Part shown: positions 1-7,005 of the stretch, piece by piece | Numbering within the stretch: the first letter of the stretch is position 1 | How the letters are laid out: every line of letters starts with the position of its first letter | Source: Magnetococcales bacterium | Lineage (GTDB): Bacteria > Pseudomonadota > Magnetococcia > Magnetococcales > JADFZT01 | Length of the DNA: 36,639 nucleotides | Reading direction: 5' to 3' | Assembly (NCBI GenBank): GCA_015232395.1 | Contig: JADFZT010000047.1 | Coordinates: forward strand, 1-36,639 | Position numbers and translations under genes: made by a program | Notes under the pieces: generated by a model | Told to the model about the DNA's origin: nothing | Databases searched by the model: none | What the model saw: the letters and a program-made list of their open reading frames with translations, nothing else

Positions 1-191
1 AGGGCGCTAAAACCAGATGACCTGAAGAGCTGATAGGTAAAAATTCAGTCACTCCTTGGATCAACGCAAGCAGTGCCGCCTGAAAAAAATCCACTGACCA
101 CCCCCCTCCCCCAGCTTAATGGTTGCCCACCATCCACCCATTCGCCACAATACAGATGATCGAATACAGGCCAACAGGGAGTCCCTTGGAA

Positions 192-413
192 ATGCCCCTT
201 ATTCAATTCAACGTCTCCGGCATGTCCTGCCAGCACTGCGCGCAGTCAGTCCAGAATGCCGTCGAAAAAAATTCTGGTGTGGCAACCTGTCAGATCAATC
301 TGGCCAAGGGAATAGTCACGGTCACCCTCTCTTCGGATGTTAACCAGAAAGCCCTGAAAAAACAGATCGAAAACGCCATTATCGCATCAGGCTATCAACT
401 CCTGGCCACTTAA
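192..413 (+). CDS. Heavy-metal-associated (HMA) domain protein, CopZ-like
   Basis: A stand-alone HMA-fold metal-binding protein of 73 residues. The signature GMSCQHC gives the Cys-x-x-Cys pair that binds a soft metal such as Cu(I) in this family, and the rest keeps the beta-alpha-beta-beta-alpha-beta pattern. Family members act as cytoplasmic copper chaperones or as detached domains of P-type ATPases. The reading frame is open from an ATG at 123, but the ATG at 192 is preferred because it starts directly before the first beta strand and has an AGGGAG ribosome site at 176-181. No copper ATPase or CueR-type regulator is visible nearby, so the metal is inferred from the family only. Confidence 0.85.
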   Translation: MPLIQFNVSGMSCQHCAQSVQNAVEKNSGVATCQINLAKGIVTVTLSSDVNQKALKKQIENAIIASGYQLLAT

Positions 414-485
414 CACACCTGCTGACCAACCAACCTGAACGCCAAGCTCACGTTATCCCCCGTCAACGCCCCTCCCAAACCAAAC

Positions 486-1259
486 TCAAAGAGAGGTTTC
501 CACAGAATCCTTCCACGGGACTTCTCCGTAGGTCACCCTGGCCAGATAGAGACCTACCGGAGGGGCCGTAGCAGCTGCCTGGGTGCGGTCCCGGGATTCA
601 AACACCTCCTGAAACCGATCCAAATCCCACCCTCCCCGCCCCACCAACACCAGGGAGCCGACTATATTGCGCACCATATGCTGTAAAAAGGCATTCGCCC
701 CGAGAATAATCCGCAGCTCATCTCCCTGCTGGATAATCTCCCCACGATAAAGAGTGCGTATCGGACTCTTCGCCTGACAAGCAGCTGCACGAAAAGCTGA
801 AAAATCATGGGTGCCCTTCAATAGCGACAGGGCTTCAATCATGATTTGAATGTCCAACGGAAAAGAGAGATGCCAGACCCGATTGCGGTCCAAAGCGGAA
901 GGGGTGGAACGGTTGAGTAGCCGGTAGTGGTATTCCCGATAGGTGGCCTGAAACCGAGCGTGAAAATCCTCCCCCACCGCTTCGGCAGAACGGATGCTGA
1001 TCCGCTTGGGCGTCAAGGCATTCAAAGCCCGGACATAAACCTCCGGAGAGCGGGGGCGGCTGGTATCGAAATGGGCCACCTGCCCCAAAGCATGCACTCC
1101 AGAGTCAGTTCGGCCCGATCCGGTCACCTGTACGGCATGACCACAGAGGGAACCCAGCGCTTCTTCCAAAGCCCCCTGGATAGTCAGCCCATCGGGTTGA
1201 CGCTGCCAGCCATAAAAACCGGACCCATCATATTCCAGAAGCAACCGGAATCGAGCCAA
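486..1259 (-). CDS. truA: tRNA pseudouridine(38-40) synthase TruA
   Basis: Isomerises uridine to pseudouridine at positions 38-40 of the tRNA anticodon stem. The 257-residue protein is full length for the family. It has the catalytic motif GRTDSGVHA with Asp52, an N-terminal LEYDGSGFYGWQRQ segment, and the C-terminal FLQHMVRNIVGSLV helix typical of TruA. The start appears to be TTG (1257-1259), preceded on the minus strand by an AGGGG ribosome site; no in-frame ATG is better placed. It lies 51 bases downstream of the rnfH-like gene on the same strand, so co-transcription is likely. Confidence 0.96.
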   Translation of the reverse strand: MARFRLLLEYDGSGFYGWQRQPDGLTIQGALEEALGSLCGHAVQVTGSGRTDSGVHALGQVAHFDTSRPRSPEVYVRALNALTPKRISIRSAEAVGEDFHARFQATYREYHYRLLNRSTPSALDRNRVWHLSFPLDIQIMIEALSLLKGTHDFSAFRAAACQAKSPIRTLYRGEIIQQGDELRIILGANAFLQHMVRNIVGSLVLVGRGGWDLDRFQEVFESRDRTQAAATAPPVGLYLARVTYGEVPWKDSVETSL

Positions 1260-1310
1260 ATGACCCCTACCTTCTCAAATTTGGGGTGATTTCAGATAGT
1301 GATGCCAAAA

Positions 1311-1958
1311 TCAGGTGGATTTGCGAGAAGCCGCGACCCGAGCCTTGGCTGCTGCAGCTCGAGCCTTGGCTGCGGCCATCTTGGTCGCCTGGTCGTCACC
1401 GGCCCCACTCTTTTGGGCACCCGCTTCAGCTGCCTGACCATCCCCAGCCGCCTTTTTGGCCTTGGCAGCTGCCACTCGGGCCTTGGCAGCCTTGATCTTC
1501 GCTGCCCGTTCGTCAGCAGCAGGTGCCGCCTCTTTGGCATCACCCTCAGCAGCCGGAGCTGCCTCTCCCTTGGCAGCCGCTACACGGGCCTTGGCAGCCG
1601 CTACACGGGCCTTGGCAGCGGCAGCTTTGGCGGCGGCACCCTGGGGTGCTGCACTACCGTCTGCGCTGTCTGCCTTGGCAGCAGGCTTGGCAGGGGCTTT
1701 CCGGGGCGGACGGTTTTTCTTGGGTGGCTTACCCAGTGCCGGACGGTAGATCTCCACACGATCTCCCTCCTGAAGCACCTGATCCAGGGTTGTTACCTTG
1801 CCAAAAATACCGATCTTGTTCGTACCCAGATCAATTCCGGCATATTTCCCCAAAATCCCTGATTTTTGAATCGCCTGTTCAGCGGTTGTGCCTTCATCAA
1901 CAACAAACTCCAACAAAGCCTGGCTCTTGGCTTCGGCATAGGTCACGGCTACTTTCAT
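1311..1958 (-). CDS. RnfH-family ubiquitin-like protein with long Lys/Ala-rich tail
   Basis: Residues ~1-85 match the RnfH family (UPF0125), a small beta-grasp fold: an opening MKVAVTYA strand, a TAEQAIQKSGIL segment, and a closing GDRVEIYRPALGKPPKKNR. Family members are normally ~90-110 residues and have no firmly assigned role. This one is 215. The extra ~130 residues are almost only Ala, Lys, Arg, Gly and Asp/Glu, with a recurring KARVAAA unit, resembling histone-H1-like or other basic Lys/Ala proteins. A GGAGGA ribosome site lies 8 bases before the ATG. It precedes truA on the same strand. The domain call is good; the function of the tail is unknown. Confidence 0.85.
   Translation of the reverse strand: MKVAVTYAEAKSQALLEFVVDEGTTAEQAIQKSGILGKYAGIDLGTNKIGIFGKVTTLDQVLQEGDRVEIYRPALGKPPKKNRPPRKAPAKPAAKADSADGSAAPQGAAAKAAAAKARVAAAKARVAAAKGEAAPAAEGDAKEAAPAADERAAKIKAAKARVAAAKAKKAAGDGQAAEAGAQKSGAGDDQATKMAAAKARAAAAKARVAASRKST
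1568..1624. repeat. 21-bp tandem repeat inside the rnfH-like tail
   Basis: Two perfect 21-bp copies (1568-1588 and 1589-1609) and a diverged partial third encode the KARVAAA repeats of the Lys/Ala tail. In-frame unit length (7 codons) means copy-number change would lengthen or shorten the tail without a frameshift. Confidence 0.85.
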
Positions 1959-2132
1959 GGGGGTGTTCCTCCATCTAAAAACAGACTTAAGTCACCATTT
2001 TCTTCGATCACGGGGACAACCCGGGAAGCATAGCTGCATTAACGACTTCCTTTCAACCCGCGTTGCCTGTATATATGTATCCGTCGCAGGCGGGCTAAAC
2101 AATATTGGAACCCTGGAGCAAACCGTAAGCTC

Positions 2133-2873
2133 ATGAAAATCTTCGCGGTCTACAACATTAAAGGTGGCGTCGGCAAAACCACCACCTCTGTCAACCTGGC
2201 CTATCTTTCCGCAGCCCAAGGCACCCGAACCCTGATTTGGGATGTGGATCCACAAGGTGGCTCCAGCTACTATCTCTGCGTCAAACCAAAAATCAAGGGG
2301 GGGGTCAAAGAGCTTCTCAACAAAAAACCCTCCCTGGACACCATGCTGCGCATGACCGGCTATTCCAACCTGGATCTCCTGCCGTCAGATCTTTCCTACC
2401 GGCGCATGGATGAATTTCTCCAGGCCAAGGGCGACCCTCGCAAAGCATTGATGCGACTCGTCAAACCCTTAAGCAAAAAATATGACACCCTCTTTCTCGA
2501 CTGCCCTCCCGGGCTCTCCCAGGTGACTGAAAGCATCTTCGAGATTGCCGACGGTTTGATCGTGCCACTCATCCCCACACCCCTCTCCCTGCGGGCCTAC
2601 AACCGCTTGGTGCGCTTCCTGATCAACAAACGTTCCCGGAAGCTGGTGGTGATGCCCTTCTTCAACCACGTCAACCTCGACAAACCCATCCACCGGGTGG
2701 TCACCAAAAACGTTCAGAAAAAACACTCGATCTTCCTCAAGGGATCCATCCCGGAATCCAGCATCATCGAAGCCATGGGTGTCAAACGAGCGCCCCTCTT
2801 CACCTACGCCCGGGAAAGCTCGGAGTCCGACGACTACAAAATTCTCTGGTCGCAAATCAAGGATCGCTGCTGA
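2133..2873 (+). CDS. ParA/MinD-family ATPase (orphan)
   Basis: A deviant-Walker P-loop ATPase of 246 residues. KGGVGKTT at residues 10-17 carries the signature Lys, WDVDPQG follows at the switch strand, and FLDCPPGLS is the Walker B region. ParA proteins position DNA, polar complexes or organelles by ATP-driven patterning on the nucleoid. No ParB, centromere-like repeats or other partition gene is visible next to it, so it is an orphan and its cargo is unknown; chemotaxis clusters, carboxysomes and chromosomes all use such ATPases. It is divergent from the rnfH-like gene and followed by two hairpins at 2916-2967. Confidence 0.9.
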   Translation: MKIFAVYNIKGGVGKTTTSVNLAYLSAAQGTRTLIWDVDPQGGSSYYLCVKPKIKGGVKELLNKKPSLDTMLRMTGYSNLDLLPSDLSYRRMDEFLQAKGDPRKALMRLVKPLSKKYDTLFLDCPPGLSQVTESIFEIADGLIVPLIPTPLSLRAYNRLVRFLINKRSRKLVVMPFFNHVNLDKPIHRVVTKNVQKKHSIFLKGSIPESSIIEAMGVKRAPLFTYARESSESDDYKILWSQIKDRC

Positions 2874-2915
2874 TCCCCGCTGCTGGCCTATAATTCGCCA
2901 TCCGCTTTCACACCA

Positions 2916-2967
2916 CCGATATCCACTCCACAAGGATATCGGATGGTTTCGTTTGTCGTTAAACGAA
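2916..2967 (+). other. Two consecutive hairpins downstream of the parA-like gene
   Basis: A perfect 9-bp stem (2916-2924 with 2934-2942, loop of 9) is followed by a 7-bp stem (2948-2954 with 2961-2967, loop of 6). Neither has a T tract, so they are not a classical intrinsic terminator. They could be 3' end stabilisers, a Rho-assisted end, or protein-binding palindromes. Confidence 0.5.
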
Positions 2968-3071
2968 GTCAACGGATACTGGCTCTCAGCAACCAGTCAT
3001 GACCAAGCCGGAAAAAAGCTGTGCGTGGTTTGGAAAAGCCAGAAAACCACTCAAACAGCCTGCCGATTGAC

Positions 3072-3959
3072 TCAGCCAAAAATATCAGTGGAAAGATAGC
3101 GGTCCCCCCGATCAGGGAGAATCACCGCGATGCGAGCTGATGGCTGACAGGTTTCAGCCAAGCGCATGGCAGCAGCCACTGCTCCCCCTGCAGAAAGGCC
3201 TACAAAAATCCCCTCTTCCCGGGCCAAACGGTTGGTCACATCCAGAGCTTCGTCTGTGGTGACATCCAGCACCTCATCCACTCGTTTGGGTTCAAAAATT
3301 TTCGGCAGATAGGCTGCTGGCCAACGACGGATACCCGGAATGGCCGACCCTTCCGCTGGCTGCACCCCGACAATCATGATTGAATTGTTACGCTCTTTGA
3401 GCGCCCGTGAAACCCCCATGATGGTGCCGGTAGTGCCCATGGCACTGACAAAGTGGGTCACCCGTCCGCCGGTCCCTTCCCAAAGTTCAGGCCCTGTGGT
3501 GCGGTAGTGTACCCGCCAATTGTCCGGGTTGGAAAACTGATCGAACATGATTCCCTCACCGGCCTCCACCATCTCCCGGGCGCGATCAATGGCCCCTTCC
3601 ATGCTGGCTTTGGCTGGGGTCAATTCAATATCGGCCCCATAGGCCAGCATCACGGCACGCCGCTCCACGGTCATACTCTCCGGCATCACCAGGGTGATGG
3701 GATAGCCACGCTTGGCGGCGATCATGGCCAGAGCAATGCCGGTATTGCCACTGGTCGGCTCAATGATCCGGGTGCCGGGTGCCAACACGCCACGGGATTC
3801 CGCCCCCATGAACATGCCGAGAGCAGCACGATCCTTGACCGAACCGCCGGGATTGGAGCCTTCCAGCTTGGCGAGAATTCGAACCCCATCGTAGGGGGCA
3901 GAAAGGCGGTTGAGGTCTACCAGGGGGGTATTGCCAATGACTGATTCCAAAGTTACCAT
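3072..3959 (-). CDS. cysM: Cysteine synthase B (O-acetylserine sulfhydrylase), PLP-dependent
   Basis: Makes cysteine from O-acetylserine and sulfide or thiosulfate. The 295-residue protein has the GNTPLV opening motif, the PLP-binding Lys42 in GGSVKDRA, the substrate loop PTSGNTGIALAM, and the glycine-rich phosphate-binding segment GTTGTIMGVSRAL. Length and lack of a C-terminal CBS domain fit CysM better than CysK or cystathionine synthase. An AGGG ribosome site precedes the ATG. The gene stands alone, separated from the operon behind it by ~200 bases. The CysM versus CysK substrate preference cannot be fixed from sequence reading alone. Confidence 0.92.
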   Translation of the reverse strand: MVTLESVIGNTPLVDLNRLSAPYDGVRILAKLEGSNPGGSVKDRAALGMFMGAESRGVLAPGTRIIEPTSGNTGIALAMIAAKRGYPITLVMPESMTVERRAVMLAYGADIELTPAKASMEGAIDRAREMVEAGEGIMFDQFSNPDNWRVHYRTTGPELWEGTGGRVTHFVSAMGTTGTIMGVSRALKERNNSIMIVGVQPAEGSAIPGIRRWPAAYLPKIFEPKRVDEVLDVTTDEALDVTNRLAREEGIFVGLSAGGAVAAAMRLAETCQPSARIAVILPDRGDRYLSTDIFG

Positions 3960-4155
3960 AATCTTACCCTTGATGATGAAAAAACCTGCCAGCCAAGGGA
4001 AGGGAGTCGTCTGGATCTGAAGTGATAAGGGCTGGTTCTAAAATAGTGACCACGGAAAAAAATCATCCGGCCAAAAAAAAAGGAGCCAGATAGACCTGCC
4101 CCCATACTTCCACGAACCTATTTCATCACGTTTCAAGCGACCGACGCCCGTCCAA

Positions 4156-5265
4156 TCAGCATTCCAATACTTCGCTAAAGCCGTTATTGCCACTTTTTTT
4201 CATTTTTTTCAAGTCCCGATCCAGCTTCTGAAAAAGATGCGACCAATCGATAGTACGGGTATCGATATGGTTCCACAACCCGGGACGTTCGGGGCGCAGG
4301 TTGGATAGATCCTTCAAACCGTTGTGAAAATTTTTCTTACTTAAATGCTCGCTCAACACCCGCAAGGCTTCCCGGACACACTTGGTCAGCTTAAACTTGA
4401 CGATCACCTTCAGAAGGGTGGAATAGGTAAAAATAGGCGCGCCACTGCTAATACTTTCCCCATGAAGTTGCCGCACTTTCATGGAGACCAACGCCCCCAG
4501 CAAAACCAATGTACCGTGGCGGAGATTGACGCCGTTGGTGGTGCAGGTTTTTTCAAACTCGTGCTCCGAGCGACTGCAAAGCTCAGAACCCCGACGCATG
4601 AGGGAGGAATATTGATAGAGCGCTGTAGTCAGGCGGAATAAAAATTCCCGGTCGTTATAGTCATGGATGGTAAAGTCCCGAAACAGCAGGTCGTAGAGAG
4701 CTTCCAGGGGCTGACAAAAGATGCGTTCGATCTTTAGTTGGTCATACTCGAAGCGCAAATCTTCCATCACCTGCAGCTTGGAAATCGCCTCTCCCAGGCC
4801 GCTCAGGATAAATTCCCGGGGCATGCGCGATATCAACTCATGAAAAGCAAAAACCATGGCCGGCTGGCGGGATTGGACCGTGACGAAATCCTTACCTTCA
4901 TCCTCCGGCAGAGCCGAACAGCCTGAAGCAAAACCGTCGTTGGAAAGATTGGTCAGAACAACGCACAGCTCTGCATCAAAATGGGCGCACGCCACCTTGG
5001 AAAAATCGATCAGCCGTCCACCACCCAGCACCAGCAGGCTTTTAAAGGGGGTTCCCTCAAACGTCTTTTCCACCGAGGCCATATTCAGATGGCTCGACAT
5101 GAAGCGCACCGGGACATCCTGCTTGGAGAGGACCTTTTTAACGTCTGCGTAGAGGCTGTTATCCCGGACGAAACCGCTGGCAACAATCAGGTCTACCCTG
5201 CGGTCTGCCAGGATTTCCTTCAGACCTTTTTTGAATGGTCGATCGCTAAAGATCAAATCAGCCAT
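4156..5265 (-). CDS. Glycerol-1-phosphate dehydrogenase-like protein (iron-ADH fold)
   Basis: The 369-residue protein resembles the AraM/EgsA glycerol-1-phosphate dehydrogenase branch of the iron-containing alcohol dehydrogenase/dehydroquinate synthase fold. It has an NAD-binding GGGRLIDFSK (residues 81-90), LTNLSNDGFAS where family members have PTaaShDGiAS, a GLGEAISK segment, SRSEHEF with His235 and RHG with His250. The Asp metal ligand of classical members appears to be Glu159 here, so activity or metal may differ. The start at 5265 is chosen because it overlaps the upstream stop by 8 bases, a translational-coupling arrangement; an open frame further upstream to 5388 only shadows that gene. 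Last gene of the three-gene operon. Confidence 0.7.
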   Translation of the reverse strand: MADLIFSDRPFKKGLKEILADRRVDLIVASGFVRDNSLYADVKKVLSKQDVPVRFMSSHLNMASVEKTFEGTPFKSLLVLGGGRLIDFSKVACAHFDAELCVVLTNLSNDGFASGCSALPEDEGKDFVTVQSRQPAMVFAFHELISRMPREFILSGLGEAISKLQVMEDLRFEYDQLKIERIFCQPLEALYDLLFRDFTIHDYNDREFLFRLTTALYQYSSLMRRGSELCSRSEHEFEKTCTTNGVNLRHGTLVLLGALVSMKVRQLHGESISSGAPIFTYSTLLKVIVKFKLTKCVREALRVLSEHLSKKNFHNGLKDLSNLRPERPGLWNHIDTRTIDWSHLFQKLDRDLKKMKKSGNNGFSEVLEC

Positions 5266-6112
5266 TGCCACTCGCGCAAATCCGTTGGAGTCGGGAGAGA
5301 AAAGCTTCTTCCCGGCCTTTGGGCAGGGCCACCGCAGCCGGGTGCCGAAAGGGAGGCTGGGCAATGGAGCCAAAATCAACCCCCACACCTTTCAGATCCA
5401 CCACATGACAGCCCATTTTATCCAACAGCAGGGAGGAAGGCCCGATATCCCAGATGTAGACATCCTTACTCATGTAGGCAAACGTTTGCCCCTCCAAAAT
5501 ACGCTTGAGAATGTAGGTCGCCGAACGGGGATAATCCACCACCCCCACCCCCAGAGCTTCGTGGATCGCCTCCGGGCTCCGATGTTCCGGGGAGAGCAGG
5601 TCATAGAAGCTTACCGATAGATAACATTCCGGCAGCCATTCCCTGGCCGGGGTAAGGGGCTTGCCGTCTCGATCCATCACCCCTTCGCTATCGGCAAAGG
5701 CCCAGTAAAATTGATCCAGACCTGCATAAAAATTGCCACCAAAAACAAATTCACGCCCCTGCATCAGGCCGATGGAGATGGAAAATTCCCGTTTGCCTTC
5801 GAGATAGGGCTTGGTGCCGTCCAGGGGATCCACCACAAAGCGAAATTCCCCGGGGGCGGGAGGGGCCTTGTTGTTAAACTCTTCGGAGATTACCGGGATG
5901 TCGCCAAAAGCCTGTTTTAAAAAAGCCAGCAGCTCTTTTTCGGTGTGGAGATCCACTTCAGAGACCACATCGTTGGCCCGCCATGCCTCTTTGAAGCTGG
6001 CATCGGATTTTAGCTGGGCCTGAACATCCTGCTGGCGATGCAGCTGATAGGCTCCAAGCTCTGCAAGCTTGGTCGTCAGGGCATCCATCTGATCGTGGAG
6101 TCGATCAATCAT
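5258..6112 (-). CDS. Inositol-monophosphatase/CysQ-family phosphatase
   Basis: A Mg-dependent, lithium-sensitive-type phosphatase of 284 residues. Glu77-Glu78 in ISEEFN, the DPLDGTKPYL motif (Asp95, Asp98, Gly99, Thr100) and WDIGPSS with Asp222 provide the metal-binding carboxylates. Family substrates include inositol phosphates, PAP and fructose-1,6-bisphosphate. The neighbours point instead to a phospholipid head-group phosphate. Its start overlaps the phosphatidyltransferase stop by 4 bases (ATGA) and its end overlaps the next start by 8. cysM lies downstream beyond that gene, so a CysQ role in sulfur metabolism is the main alternative. Confidence 0.85.
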   Translation of the reverse strand: MIDRLHDQMDALTTKLAELGAYQLHRQQDVQAQLKSDASFKEAWRANDVVSEVDLHTEKELLAFLKQAFGDIPVISEEFNNKAPPAPGEFRFVVDPLDGTKPYLEGKREFSISIGLMQGREFVFGGNFYAGLDQFYWAFADSEGVMDRDGKPLTPAREWLPECYLSVSFYDLLSPEHRSPEAIHEALGVGVVDYPRSATYILKRILEGQTFAYMSKDVYIWDIGPSSLLLDKMGCHVVDLKGVGVDFGSIAQPPFRHPAAVALPKGREEAFLSRLQRICASGNG

Positions 6113-6831
6113 ACGCCCTTGCTCTCGGAAAAGAGGAGATCCCAGCTATTCCAAAAATAGAGGGCTGCCGAGCCCCAGACCGCGATCAGGGTCATCCAGG
6201 TGTAGATGGTTTCATAGTAAACAGCGAGTTCAATTTCCTCAGGACGCAGCCAAAAAATCACCGCGAGCACCACCAGGGCAGCCCGAAGGGTCACAGTGTG
6301 CTCGTAGGTCGCCTTGAAAATATATTTGAAAGAGAGAAGATAGACTACGATTCCCAGCAAAATCAGGGGCTGTATGGTGGCATCCACCACGTTCATCAGG
6401 TAGAGGCAGGCCAGGGGCACCGAAACCAGTTCTGCCTTGGCCTTGGCCAAAAAAGAGGCTTTGATCACTTGGTTCATGGCGGCGGCATATTGTTTGATAA
6501 AAACCACCAGCAGATCCCGGATAATGATCAGGAAAAGAAACCACAAGGAGAGGTAACCGGCATCAATCAACATGATGCACAAGGCAAAATAAGAAATATG
6601 ATCGACGATGGGATCAAAGTAGACCCCGAAGGTGGAGCCCATGTTGTAAGTGCGGGCCACCAGACCATCCACGGCGTCGAAAGCAAAAATCAAGGTAAAA
6701 GTAAGGCAGATGAGAGTGCGGGTGGTAACATCCGGCATGGCAAACCACAGGGCGAACAGGGGGAAGATCAGAACAAACCGCGAAACGGTGATCTGATTGG
6801 GTGTCAGCAGTGGTTTTTTCAGGTTTCCCAT
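6109..6831 (-). CDS. CDP-alcohol phosphatidyltransferase family protein
   Basis: An integral membrane enzyme that transfers a phosphatidyl-type group from a CDP-linked lipid to an alcohol. The full signature D-x2-D-G-x2-A-R-x8-G-x3-D-x3-D is present (Asp52, Asp55, Gly56, Ala59, Arg60, Gly69, Asp73, Asp77) and about six hydrophobic segments follow. At 240 residues it is longer than typical PgsA and has an extra C-terminal hydrophobic region. The ATG at 6831 is preferred over 6864 because of a GGGGGA ribosome site just before it. It heads the three-gene overlapping operon; the acceptor could be glycerol phosphate or inositol phosphate, which sequence alone does not decide. Confidence 0.88.
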   Translation of the reverse strand: MGNLKKPLLTPNQITVSRFVLIFPLFALWFAMPDVTTRTLICLTFTLIFAFDAVDGLVARTYNMGSTFGVYFDPIVDHISYFALCIMLIDAGYLSLWFLFLIIIRDLLVVFIKQYAAAMNQVIKASFLAKAKAELVSVPLACLYLMNVVDATIQPLILLGIVVYLLSFKYIFKATYEHTVTLRAALVVLAVIFWLRPEEIELAVYYETIYTWMTLIAVWGSAALYFWNSWDLLFSESKGV

Positions 6832-7005
6832 GCTTTTCCCCCGGGGGATGACAGTGCCATACAAGTGGATAAAGCGGTACCGCAGGATCGGAAGATCCCG
6901 TTTGGCCCGCTCGAAACGCCCTCATTAATGTGTCCATAACCTTACCTCAAGATAGCTCAATTGGCAAAGGTTCCCCCCCTTAAACCTCTTCCAGTCACCT
7001 CACAA

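Noticed and set aside
1299-1978. Plus-strand frames opposite the rnfH-like gene
   Set aside because: Shadows of the Lys/Ala repeats; the minus strand has a strong ribosome site and the RnfH domain.
5266-5388. 41-residue N-terminal extension of the G1P-dehydrogenase-like protein
   Set aside because: It lies wholly inside the phosphatase gene, and the ATG overlapping the phosphatase stop is the natural coupled start.
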